Source: a virus. Taken from it: a DNA stretch of 25,919 nucleotides. The position numbers were made by a program, and so were the translations under genes. Location: positions 1-25,919 of IMG/VR virus record IMGVR_UViG_3300046683_000098, one strand, 5' to 3'. The notes beneath the pieces are model-generated. The model was not told the DNA's origin. It saw only the letters and a list, made by a program, of their open reading frames with translations, and made no database searches. The first letter of the stretch is position 1. Each line of letters opens with the position of its first letter. Shown one piece after another: positions 1 to 7,351 of this stretch.

Positions 1-20
1 CTGCACGGAGAGCTGCACAG

Positions 21-665
21 ATGACAGCGGCCGCGAAAAGGCGGCGCGCGGCCGCGCCGCCGGCGGCGCAGCCGAAGCGCTCGAGCCACTCGGCCGAGGC
101 TGTGGCGGCCGAGTGGCTGCCGCTGAGCAAGCTCAAGCTGTGGGCGAGCAACCCACGCAACAACGACGGCGAGCCTGTCGAGCGCGTCTTCGCGTCGATC
201 ATCGAGTTCGGATGGGGCGCTGCCATCGTCGCGCGCCGCGCGAACGGCGAAGTGATCGCCGGTCACACGCGCTACAAGGCCGCGCAGACGCTGATCGCGA
301 CGTACGGCACGGCCAAGCCAAAGGAGCGCGCGAAGTGGCACGCGGACGCTGTGCGCGTCGCGACGCGCAAGGAAGCTCCGACGCGTCTACTCGACATCAG
401 CGAGCGCAAAGCGCATCTACTCGCACTCACTGACAACCGCTCGAACGAGCTCACGCCGTGGAGCGACATGCTCGGCTCCGTGCTGAGCGAGTTCAGCCTC
501 GACGAAACCGCGCTCGCAGGCTGGGATCAAGACGACATCGACAAGTTCGCGACGGCCGTGCTCAACAATGACGACGACAACGAAGGCCATGGCAGCGGCG
601 AAGGCGACAGCGGCACGCCGGCACACAGGTGTCCGGCGTGCGGCCATGAGTTCAGCGATGCGTGA
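21..665 (+). CDS. ParB/sulfiredoxin-fold DNA-binding protein
   Basis: A 214-residue protein with a basic, Ala/Arg-rich N-terminus (about 1-28) followed by a ParB-like domain (about 30-140). The ParB signature is NPR at 44-46 and the EVIAGHTRYKAA stretch at 77-88, then a downstream TDNR motif. The acidic, Asn/Asp/Gly-rich tail ends in a CPxCGH knuckle (Cys204, Cys207, His209) that may bind zinc. Phage ParB-domain proteins of this kind often lie just upstream of the terminase. Some are nucleases or DNA-binding proteins. A small-terminase-like role is possible but is only inference from position. ATG 21 has a GGAG ten bases upstream. The frame is open to the window edge, so an earlier start outside cannot be excluded. 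It ends six bases before the terminase. Confidence 0.8.
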   Translation: MTAAAKRRRAAAPPAAQPKRSSHSAEAVAAEWLPLSKLKLWASNPRNNDGEPVERVFASIIEFGWGAAIVARRANGEVIAGHTRYKAAQTLIATYGTAKPKERAKWHADAVRVATRKEAPTRLLDISERKAHLLALTDNRSNELTPWSDMLGSVLSEFSLDETALAGWDQDDIDKFATAVLNNDDDNEGHGSGEGDSGTPAHRCPACGHEFSDA

Positions 666-671
666 CGCAGT

Positions 672-2138
672 GTGGCCGCGAGTAAGCACAGCCTTGCAGC
701 ACTGATCGCGGAGCGCGAGCGTCGCGAGCAGCGCAAGGCGCAGCGGCCAGGCAGCTTGTACGAGTACGTGAAGGCCGCTTGGCCGCTCGTCGTGCCGAAC
801 GCTCCATTTGTGGAGAACTGGCACATAGGCGCGATCTGCGAGCATCTCGAGGCGCAATCGCGCGGCGAGCTGCCTCGGCTCGTGATCAACGTGCCTCCTG
901 GCTCGAGCAAGAGCACGACTGTGTGCGTCATGTGGCCGACGTGGGAATGGACGTGGAAGCCTGGCACGCAATGGCAGTTCGGCGCGTACGCGGACACGCT
1001 CGCTGTGCGCGACTCGCTGCGCTGCCGGCTCCTCGTGGAGACGCCGTGGTATCAGGACCTGTGGGGCGATGTTTGGCGTCCGCAGCGCGGCCGCTGGCTC
1101 GTGGACTGGCTGCAGAACAATAAAGGCGGCATCCGGCAAGCGATCAGCGTCGGCGGCATCGCGACAGGGTTTCACGCGCACCGCCAAGTCGTGGACGATC
1201 CGACGAAGCCGACCGATGCGCACAGCGCAACGATGCTGGCGAAGGCGGAGATGTGGTGGTTCGAGACGATGGCCAGCCGCGTGCTGCCTGGCAACAACAC
1301 GCGCACGATCATCATGCAGCGCATCCATGACATGGACTTAGCCGGCAAGGCGGCCGAGCAGGACTATGCCGTGCTCGCGATCCCAATGACGTACGAGGCG
1401 AAGGCTCGGCGGCCGCCGACGCCGATCGGCTGGGAAGATCCGCGCAGCAAGGACGGCGAGCTGCTGTGCGCGCAGCGCTGGAGTGCCGCGGAAGTCGCGC
1501 GGCGCAAGCGTGAGTTTGGTCCGGACGGCTGGGCTGCGCAGGATCAGCAGGATCCAGTGCCTGCCGGCGGCGCGATCTATCAGGAAGCCTGGATGCACAA
1601 CGTCTACCACGTGCAGCCGGAGCTGTACGGACATCAGGTGATCATCAGTCTCGACTGCGCGTTCAAGGACCACGAGACGTCGAGCTACGTGGCCGCGCAA
1701 GTGTGGAGCTACAAGCCTCCAAACTTCTACCTGCTGGACGAGATCCGCGAGCATCTCGACTTCCTCGGCACAGTCGCTGCTGCGCGGACGCTGTACGCGC
1801 GCTGGCCGATGTCCTCCGCGATCATCATCGAGGACAAGGCCAACGGCCCAGCCGTGATCGAAGTGCTCAAGCGCGAGATCAGCGGAGTCGTGCCAGTGAC
1901 TCCAGACGGCTCGAAAGTCGCGCGCGCGTACGCGACGCAACCCGTGTTCGCGAGCGGCTGCATCTGGCTGCCGGACGTGTCGCTGTGTCCGTGGATCCTC
2001 GACTGGATCCTCGAGCACAAGCGCTTTCCCAAAGGCAAAGCGAACGATCGCGTCGACGCGCAGACGCAGGCGATCCGGTTCTTTCTCGCCGGCGGCGCGG
2101 CCGAGTACCTCGCTGCGCTCGAGCAGGCTCAGATGTAG
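672..2138 (+). CDS. terL: Terminase large subunit
   Basis: The 488-residue ATPase/nuclease packages phage DNA into the prohead through the portal. The N-terminal ATPase domain has a Walker-A-like PPGSSKST at 75-82 and a Walker B strand ending in Asp175-Asp176. The C-terminal RNase-H-like nuclease domain shows the expected acidic residues: Asp328 in LDCAFKD, Glu387-Asp388 in IIIEDKANGPA, and Asp459/Asp462 in NDRVDA. Length fits the family. The start is GTG 672, the first usable start after the ParB-like gene stop, with no obvious Shine-Dalgarno. Function is secure from motifs and from the adjoining portal gene. Confidence 0.95.
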   Translation: MAASKHSLAALIAERERREQRKAQRPGSLYEYVKAAWPLVVPNAPFVENWHIGAICEHLEAQSRGELPRLVINVPPGSSKSTTVCVMWPTWEWTWKPGTQWQFGAYADTLAVRDSLRCRLLVETPWYQDLWGDVWRPQRGRWLVDWLQNNKGGIRQAISVGGIATGFHAHRQVVDDPTKPTDAHSATMLAKAEMWWFETMASRVLPGNNTRTIIMQRIHDMDLAGKAAEQDYAVLAIPMTYEAKARRPPTPIGWEDPRSKDGELLCAQRWSAAEVARRKREFGPDGWAAQDQQDPVPAGGAIYQEAWMHNVYHVQPELYGHQVIISLDCAFKDHETSSYVAAQVWSYKPPNFYLLDEIREHLDFLGTVAAARTLYARWPMSSAIIIEDKANGPAVIEVLKREISGVVPVTPDGSKVARAYATQPVFASGCIWLPDVSLCPWILDWILEHKRFPKGKANDRVDAQTQAIRFFLAGGAAEYLAALEQAQM

Positions 2139-2171
2139 GCGGTTATCTCCTGTCCTCGAGGTGGCCGTGTC

Positions 2172-2199
2172 TGGACAGCCGAACGGCTCGGCGGATACA
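2172..2199 (+). promoter_or_regulatory. Predicted leaderless promoter of the portal gene
   Basis: TGGACA (2172-2177) and GATACA (2194-2199) are separated by 16 bp, and the hexamer lies 7 bp before the portal ATG at 2207. The RNA would start at or one base before the start codon. No Shine-Dalgarno is present in this 68-bp gap after the terminase stop. The same geometry recurs before the DUF2213 and gp25-like genes. This is inference from sequence only. Confidence 0.5.
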
Positions 2200-2206
2200 G
2201 ACGCAC

Positions 2207-3688
2207 ATGACGATCGCCGATCGCGTAGTTGAGCTCGTAGTCGATCGCTTGGATGCCTGGCAGAACGCGATGAGCGGCCTCGGCACGCTGCGCGACAAAC
2301 AGACGTCGATGGCCGCTGTCTCGACTCCGCAGCTGCCGGATACAGAGCTCGAGGCGATGTACAACGACGACGATCTCGTCGCGCGCATCGTCGATCAGCT
2401 GCCTCGCGATGCCGTGCGCTCGAGCTTCGGCATCAAGCTGCGCGAGGAGGACAGCGACAAAGCGACGACGACATCGCGCGAGATCGTCGCGGCCGTGAAG
2501 GCCGTGGACGGCCTGCCGAAGCTTAGCCAGGCTTGGATATGGGCGCGCTTGTACGGCGGCGGCTGCGTGTTCATGGGAGCCGACGACGGCCAGGAGCTGT
2601 ACAAGCCGCTGCGGCTCGAGAGTGTCAAGAAACTCAAGTTTCTGAACGTGCTGCGTCGCACGCAGCTGCAGATCGACAGGCATTACGACGACGTGCAGGC
2701 TCCGAAGTTCGGAGAGCCGGAGACGTACAAGCTGCTGCAAGTCTCGAGCGCGCAGAGCGCGGAGAGCACGCGCACGCACACGCGCAGCTCGAGCGGCGAG
2801 ATCGTGATCCACGAGAGCCGGCTGCTCATGTTCACAGGCGTGCAGGCCGCGCGGCCGGAGTCGATCAATAGCACGATGTGGCCGGACTCCATGCTGCAGC
2901 GGCTCAAGCCTGTGATGCAGGCGAGTAACTCGAGCTGGCTCAGCGTCTCGCACTTGATGACAGACGCGAGCCAAGGAGTGCTCAAGCTCGCGAACCTGAT
3001 GCAGATGCTCTCGACTGGCGGCGAGATGCTGCTGCGCAAGCGCATGCAGATGATGGACATGGCACGCAGCGTGTGCCGCTCGATCCTGATCGACGCGGAC
3101 AAGGAGAGCTTCGAACGTGTGGCCACGAGCTTCACAGGCCTGCCGGAAGTGCTTGATCGGCAGATGATGCGCGTCTCCGCGGCCGGCAAGATGCCGACGA
3201 CGATCCTGTTCCAGCGCTCTCCGGCCGGCATGAACGCGACAGGCGAGAGCGACACTCGCAGCTGGTATGATCAAGTCGCGGCCGAGCGGCTCGAGCATTT
3301 GCAGCCAAATCTCGAGCAGCTCGTCCGCGTGCTGATGGCCACGAGCGACGGACCTACTCAAGGCCAAGTGCTCGACTTCGAAGTTACGTGGCCGGCGCTG
3401 TGGCAGCCATCGGACAAGGAAAAGGCCGAGACGTTCAAGGCCGTTTCCGACGCGCTCGTCGCGCTGTGCAACGCGCAAGTCACGCTGCCGGAGGAAGCAG
3501 CGCTCAAGCTCGCGCACGAAGGCTACTTTGCAGAGCTCGACGTCGACGCGCGCGAGCAGGCGCTCGAGGTGCTGCGCGAGCGCATCGCGAACCCTCCGGA
3601 CGAGCCGGATCCGAACGATCCGAACGATCCGAACGATGATCCGAACGCTCCGCAGCCGGACGACGGCGAGCCAGGAGCGCAGCCGTGA
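2207..3688 (+). CDS. Portal protein (DUF1073-like)
   Basis: The 493-residue protein forms the dodecameric head vertex through which DNA enters and on which the neck is built. It resembles the DUF1073 portal family, including the diagnostic MNATGESDTRSWYD stretch followed by a helix rich in Gln/Glu/Leu in the C-terminal third. The open frame extends upstream to 1703 inside the terminase gene, but ATG 2207 gives a family-like N-terminus and sits after a promoter-like element. The C-terminus is low complexity: the 9-bp unit GATCCGAAC occurs three times in tandem (3608-3634) and once more at 3638-3646, encoding repeated DPN. It overlaps the next gene by four bases (GTGA). Confidence 0.9.
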   Translation: MTIADRVVELVVDRLDAWQNAMSGLGTLRDKQTSMAAVSTPQLPDTELEAMYNDDDLVARIVDQLPRDAVRSSFGIKLREEDSDKATTTSREIVAAVKAVDGLPKLSQAWIWARLYGGGCVFMGADDGQELYKPLRLESVKKLKFLNVLRRTQLQIDRHYDDVQAPKFGEPETYKLLQVSSAQSAESTRTHTRSSSGEIVIHESRLLMFTGVQAARPESINSTMWPDSMLQRLKPVMQASNSSWLSVSHLMTDASQGVLKLANLMQMLSTGGEMLLRKRMQMMDMARSVCRSILIDADKESFERVATSFTGLPEVLDRQMMRVSAAGKMPTTILFQRSPAGMNATGESDTRSWYDQVAAERLEHLQPNLEQLVRVLMATSDGPTQGQVLDFEVTWPALWQPSDKEKAETFKAVSDALVALCNAQVTLPEEAALKLAHEGYFAELDVDAREQALEVLRERIANPPDEPDPNDPNDPNDDPNAPQPDDGEPGAQP

Positions 3689-3993
3689 AAAGCATTGCGA
3701 GCTATACCCTCGAGGCCGGCGGCCAGTGCCTGATCTACATGCCGGCCGGCGCGCAGACGCTGGCCGTCGGAGCCGAGACGCTGGCCGTCGGCCGAGGCGA
3801 GCTCCGCACAGCGCCGTGCGTGTACGCGTTAGTTGAGGCCGATGCGCTGCTCGAGCCGCGGAAGTTTCTCGTGCTGCCGACGTGGACAGCGCTGATCGCG
3901 GATGATGTGTCCGTAGCGCACTACATCGGCCGCATCGAGATCGGAGCGCAGATCTTCCACGTGTTCGATCAGCAGCGCGGCGCAGCGCTGTGA
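3685..3993 (+). CDS. Small DUF7352-like phage protein
   Basis: A 102-residue protein of unknown function. It resembles the small phage family labelled DUF7352: an early MPAGAQTLAV element, a middle PCVYALVE strand, a KFLVLPT strand, then HYIGRIEIG and a closing FHVFD. This pattern suggests a compact beta-rich fold. An internal repeat, TLAVGAE then TLAVGRG, lies around residues 25-38. The start is GTG 3685, overlapping the portal stop, and the gene overlaps the MuF gene by four bases, so it is translated with the head genes. It has no signal peptide or membrane segment. Confidence 0.75.
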   Translation: MKSIASYTLEAGGQCLIYMPAGAQTLAVGAETLAVGRGELRTAPCVYALVEADALLEPRKFLVLPTWTALIADDVSVAHYIGRIEIGAQIFHVFDQQRGAAL

Positions 3994-6401
3994 GCCTGCG
4001 CGCGGCACTCCGGCATCGCGCGCAGATGTCGCAGGCCTTCGGCTTGCCGAAACCGCGCATCGCGCGCGCTGTGCGCATCCGGCCGGCCAGATACGCGCAC
4101 GCGGCACAGCTCGCGTACATCCGCGCGCTGCTCGACGTCGTGGCCACGATCCGCGCTGCGCTCGAGCGGCACATCGTGCCAGCACTGCCAGCACTCGTCG
4201 CAGCGCACGCAGCCACGAGGCCGCAGCCGAGCGTGTTCGACGCGCGCGGCCAGCGCATCGCGATTGTGGGTGCTCCGCGCGCAGGCAAGACGACGCTCGC
4301 GCTCGAGCTCGGCAAGCAGCTCGGCATGTCCGTGCAGAGCTCCGACGACTTGATACCGCTCGGCTGGAGCGAGGCCAGCAGCGAGCTCGCGGATCGCATC
4401 GCAGCCGCGGACAGCGGCATATTTGAAGGCGTCGCTGTGATCCGCGCGCTGCGCAAGCTGCTCGAGCGCAGCCGCGACAAGCCTGTCGATCATCTGCTCG
4501 TGCTGCACATGCCTCACGAGCGGCTCACGAGCGGCCAAGCGGCCATGGCGGCCGGCGTGCGCACTGTCCTGCAGGCCACGCTGCCGACGCTGATCGCGCG
4601 CGGCGTGGAGGTGTACCACGACGCGGATCAGCTGCGCGCAGCGCTGCCAGCGCGGCTCGATGCCGAGGATGATGATCCCACAGTCGAGCTGTTCGATCGC
4701 GTGCGCGCGGACGTCGAGAGTGATGTGCCGAGCGGCCGCATCTCGCTGCTCGCGCAGCAGAACGCGCTGCGCGTCGACGAACACGTAGCCGGAGAGCTCA
4801 AAGCGCAGATCAAGCAGGTTGTGGCCATCGATCTGCACGCTCCGGACACAGGCGTGCCGCAGCACGTGCGCAACTTCGTCGCGCAGCAGATCACGCTCGT
4901 GAAAGGCCTCACGGAGAAAACGCTCGCGGACACGCACAGCGTCGTGCTCGAGGGTATCCGGCAAGGCCTGCGCGCGGAGGAGATCGCGAAGCAGCTGCGC
5001 GAGCAAGTCGGCCTGAGCAAAACGCGCGCAACGATCATCGCGAACGATCAAGTCGGCAAGCTGCACGGAGAGCTCACGCGGCTGCGTCAAACCTCGCTTG
5101 GGATCAAGCGCTACCGCTGGGCCACGAGCCGCGACGAGCTCGTGCGGCCAGGACACAGAGCGCTCGAAGGCACTACGCAGTCATGGGACGAGCCTCCAGT
5201 CGTCAATGCACGCACAGGCAAGCGCGCGCATCCAGGCATGGACACGCACTTTTACCCGTGCCGCTGCTCGGCCATTCCGATCATCGACGACTTGCTCGAG
5301 GAAGCCGGACTCAACACTGTGCCGCCGCCAGCGCCGCCGCCGGCCAACACGAACGAGCCAGCGAACACGAACGCGAAGCCGAAGCGCGCGCGAGCCAAGC
5401 CTAAGCCTGCTGCGCTGCCTCCGGAGCACACTCCAGAGCACTGGATACCGCACTACGCCAAGGAGTACGGCGCTGCGGCTCCACAAGTTGCGTGGGGCCG
5501 AGCGATGTCCGAGCGCGGCGGCGCGCTCGCGCTCGACGACTTCTGGGAAGGCGCGGACGCGCTGCGCAAGAGTGGCATCGAGTACCAAGATCCGCGCACA
5601 GCGACGTACGTGCGCGAGCTGATCGCGGAGCGCAACCCGCGGACGATCCGTGAGCTGCTCGATGCGATGGCCGCGGATCCGGACATCTCGGACAACCGTC
5701 GCGCGATTGCCGGCGAGCTGCGCGTCGCAGCGCAGCTCGTGAGCCATCAGCGCGCACTGAAAGGCTCGACAGCGCGCATCAAACTGAGCCGCGAGATCTC
5801 CAAGAGCCGCGGCGCGCGCAGGACTGCCGAGGAGCTCAGCGCAGCGCGCAGCCGCGCAAAGCGTTTCTACGAGACAATGACGCACAAGGACGTGCGGCAG
5901 CCTGTCGACTACCACTGGCACGCAAACAGCGCTCCGCGCGCGAGCCAGAATCAACCGCCGGCAGCCGATCGCACGGACGGCCGGATCAACTTCGGAGTGG
6001 GCCACAAGTGGAAAGATCCGAAGCTGATCGAGGACACGCTCCACGAGTGGGGCCACAGCCTCGAGTCGCTGAACGGCTCGCGGCTCGCAGCCGCTGTCGA
6101 CTTCCTCGACGCGCGCACAGTGGGCGAGGCAGCCGTCGAGCTGCGGAGCGTGCCAGGCCTCGAGAAACACGGCTACGGCGCGGAGGAGATCACGAAGCCT
6201 GACAAGCTATTCCATGCGTATGTAGGCAAAGTCTACAAGAGCCGCGACAAGGACTGGCTCAACTACAGCGGCCGCTTCGCGACGGAGGTGACGTCGATGG
6301 GAGTCCAGCACATGCACGACGTCACGACGCTCCACAGCGCAGTCGTCTCGCAGGATCCGGACTTCCTCGACTTCATCCTCGGCCAGCTCGCGAACCGCTG
6401 A
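3990..6401 (+). CDS. MuF head-morphogenesis protein with inserted P-loop kinase-like domain and C-terminal HExxH peptidase-like domain
   Basis: This 803-residue protein is about twice the usual size for a Mu gpF/SPP1 gp7 relative. Residues 1-85 and about 226-435 are the minor head protein, ending in the typical MuF block WATSRDELVRPGH (from 376), then WDEPP, HPG and CRCSAIP. Between these lies a P-loop domain (about 87-216): strand RIAIVG, Walker A GAPRAGKT (94-101), SSDD at 117-120, and FEGVAV near 145-150, like small nucleotide kinases. After a Pro/Asn/Lys linker (443-478) is a C-terminal region with HEWGH at 685-689 and TEVTSMG (Glu766), a zinc metallopeptidase-like pair. MuF proteins with C-terminal enzymatic or toxin domains are known. 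The roles of both extra domains here are inferred. The start is GTG 3990, overlapping the previous stop; the gene converges with a minus-strand gene one base away. Confidence 0.85.
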   Translation: MSLRAALRHRAQMSQAFGLPKPRIARAVRIRPARYAHAAQLAYIRALLDVVATIRAALERHIVPALPALVAAHAATRPQPSVFDARGQRIAIVGAPRAGKTTLALELGKQLGMSVQSSDDLIPLGWSEASSELADRIAAADSGIFEGVAVIRALRKLLERSRDKPVDHLLVLHMPHERLTSGQAAMAAGVRTVLQATLPTLIARGVEVYHDADQLRAALPARLDAEDDDPTVELFDRVRADVESDVPSGRISLLAQQNALRVDEHVAGELKAQIKQVVAIDLHAPDTGVPQHVRNFVAQQITLVKGLTEKTLADTHSVVLEGIRQGLRAEEIAKQLREQVGLSKTRATIIANDQVGKLHGELTRLRQTSLGIKRYRWATSRDELVRPGHRALEGTTQSWDEPPVVNARTGKRAHPGMDTHFYPCRCSAIPIIDDLLEEAGLNTVPPPAPPPANTNEPANTNAKPKRARAKPKPAALPPEHTPEHWIPHYAKEYGAAAPQVAWGRAMSERGGALALDDFWEGADALRKSGIEYQDPRTATYVRELIAERNPRTIRELLDAMAADPDISDNRRAIAGELRVAAQLVSHQRALKGSTARIKLSREISKSRGARRTAEELSAARSRAKRFYETMTHKDVRQPVDYHWHANSAPRASQNQPPAADRTDGRINFGVGHKWKDPKLIEDTLHEWGHSLESLNGSRLAAAVDFLDARTVGEAAVELRSVPGLEKHGYGAEEITKPDKLFHAYVGKVYKSRDKDWLNYSGRFATEVTSMGVQHMHDVTTLHSAVVSQDPDFLDFILGQLANR

Positions 6402-6402
6402 A

Positions 6403-6714
6403 TCAGTACACTGCGTCCGGATCGTGCTCGTGATCGACAGGCAGCGGAGGCAGCGTCGGAGCGCTTTCGAGCGTCACTGGCTGGCCGCGCTTGCTCAGCG
6501 AGTAGGCCCAGCCTGCGCACCAAGCATGGACGTGATACGGGTTGTGCGTGTCGAGCTGCTCGCTGCCGCTCGGCTCCGGCCGGACGCTCACAGGCCGCGC
6601 ACGGCCGAACGCAAGCAGCGCGAGCTCGCTGCGGAGCTTGCGCGCGAGCGCGCCGTCGCCGTCGACAAGGCCGCCGAGCTGCACGCGTGTGCCATCGCTA
6701 AATCGCCACTCCAC
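6403..6714 (-). CDS. Accessory phage protein, unknown function
   Basis: A 103-residue protein of unknown function read leftward, converging on the MuF gene with one base between stops. It opens WRFSDGTRVQLGG, has a middle segment with LDTHNPYHVHAW, and closes PTLPPLPVDHEHDPDAVY. That layout resembles small uncharacterised phage proteins, which supports a real gene, as does codon use like that of the structural genes. The start is GTG 6714. A -10-like TACACT preceded by TG lies exactly six bases upstream, so a leaderless transcript is likely. It is the leftmost gene of the mixed-strand island. Confidence 0.65.
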   Translation of the reverse strand: MEWRFSDGTRVQLGGLVDGDGALARKLRSELALLAFGRARPVSVRPEPSGSEQLDTHNPYHVHAWCAGWAYSLSKRGQPVTLESAPTLPPLPVDHEHDPDAVY

Positions 6715-6720
6715 GGCGCA

Positions 6721-6726
6721 AGTGTA
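6721..6726 (-). promoter_or_regulatory. Predicted -10 element, leaderless, for the gene starting at 6714
   Basis: Read on the minus strand, TACACT (with an extended-type TG one base before it) is followed by TGCGCC and then the GTG start. The six-base gap would put the first transcribed base on the start codon. No clear -35 box and no Shine-Dalgarno are visible. The next minus-strand gene in the island has the same arrangement. Confidence 0.4.
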
Positions 6727-6800
6727 GCAGGTCCTCGGCCATCACGTGCGCGATCGGGCCAAGTGCTCGCGACTATTGCGTGACGCGAGATCCGTGTGTA

Positions 6801-6818
6801 GCGTCTGCGCTATAGCGC
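6801..6818. promoter_or_regulatory. Palindromic -10-like element upstream of the gene at 6833
   Basis: GCGTCTGC is followed by CTATAGCGC. The inner 12 bp, GCGCTATAGCGC (6807-6818), are a perfect palindrome, so a TATAGC hexamer reads on both strands. It would start plus-strand RNA about ten bases before ATG 6833 and could also serve the minus-strand gene at 6714 with a longer leader. The first 14 bases match 8024-8037 with one difference. Promoter activity is inferred. Confidence 0.35.
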
Positions 6819-6832
6819 GTGTGGGAGGGTAT

Positions 6833-7057
6833 ATGGAGAAATGTACGGACGCCGAGCGGCTCGAGCTCGAGGCGATCTGCCGTCGCTTGGCACTCGAACT
6901 CATGGCCTCGCTCACTGGCGCGCAGCGGCGCAAGATCGGCTTCGCGCTGTTTCTGTACGACTTCGGCGCGGACGGCAACCTCGCATACATGTCGAACGGC
7001 AATCGCGAGGACATGGTCAAGATGCTGCACGAGTTCCTAGGCAAGACGAGCGACTGA
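6833..7057 (+). CDS. Small accessory phage protein, unknown function
   Basis: A 74-residue protein. The conserved-looking core GFALFLYDFGADGNLAYMSN, followed by an amphipathic helix with KMLHEFL, resembles small phage proteins of unknown function found in many phages of Gram-negative hosts. The open frame extends upstream to 6746, but ATG 6833 has a strong purine-rich ribosome site (GGGAGGG, 6823-6829) and a -10-like element before it. Translation therefore probably begins there with a short leader, unlike its minus-strand neighbours. No membrane segment or metal site is seen. Confidence 0.75.
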   Translation: MEKCTDAERLELEAICRRLALELMASLTGAQRRKIGFALFLYDFGADGNLAYMSNGNREDMVKMLHEFLGKTSD

Positions 7058-7063
7058 CGGCGA

Positions 7064-7324
7064 CTAGCGCCGCGGAAGCCTTGCGACGACGACGCGCAGC
7101 GCGTGCTCGAGCGCGTCCGGAGCCTCCGCGCTGCTGCGCTCCGCGAGCGTGGTACGTCGCAGCGTGAGGCCTCGGCCGCGAGCGTCGATGCTGTCCGCGA
7201 ACCGGAGCACTTCCGCGCAGTGGACGCAGATCGCCCACGCTCCAGCGAGCGGCCGACGGCTGGAGTCGTCGACGCAGTGGAAGTCCTGCAGCCACTCGCC
7301 ACAGGCCGGGCAACGTGCGTGCAT
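7064..7324 (-). CDS. Small zinc-ribbon protein
   Basis: An 86-residue protein with four paired cysteines, CPAC at 5-8 and CVHC at 33-36, which fits a zinc ribbon. The second pair is followed by AEVLRF, a pattern seen in small phage proteins with a metal-binding N-terminus. The C-terminal half is Arg/Ala-rich and helical. Its molecular role is unknown. It lies 27 bases downstream of the larger minus-strand gene and converges with the gene ending at 7057. ATG 7324 has TATCCT six bases upstream and no Shine-Dalgarno, so it may be made from its own leaderless message, although read-through from the 8023 promoter is also possible. Confidence 0.65.
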   Translation of the reverse strand: MHARCPACGEWLQDFHCVDDSSRRPLAGAWAICVHCAEVLRFADSIDARGRGLTLRRTTLAERSSAEAPDALEHALRVVVARLPRR

Positions 7325-7330
7325 GCCGCA

Positions 7331-7336
7331 AGGATA
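7331..7336 (-). promoter_or_regulatory. Predicted -10 element, leaderless, for the gene starting at 7324
   Basis: On the minus strand TATCCT is followed by TGCGGC and then ATG. The gap is six bases, and the spacer differs by one base from the TGCGCC before the gene at 6714. No clear -35 box is visible. The element lies between the stop of the upstream gene and this start. Confidence 0.4.
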
Positions 7337-7351
7337 GCTTGGGACGGCCGG

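Noticed and set aside
2129-4480. A 783-codon open frame on the minus strand
   Set aside because: It lies opposite the portal and MuF genes, which have recognised products. Its translation is Arg/Ala/Leu-rich and resembles no family; high GC leaves antisense frames open.
7058-7072. Short hairpin CGGCG-ACTAG-CGCCG between convergent genes
   Set aside because: The 5-bp stem has no T-tract on either strand and overlaps the minus-gene stop codon, so I do not call it a terminator.
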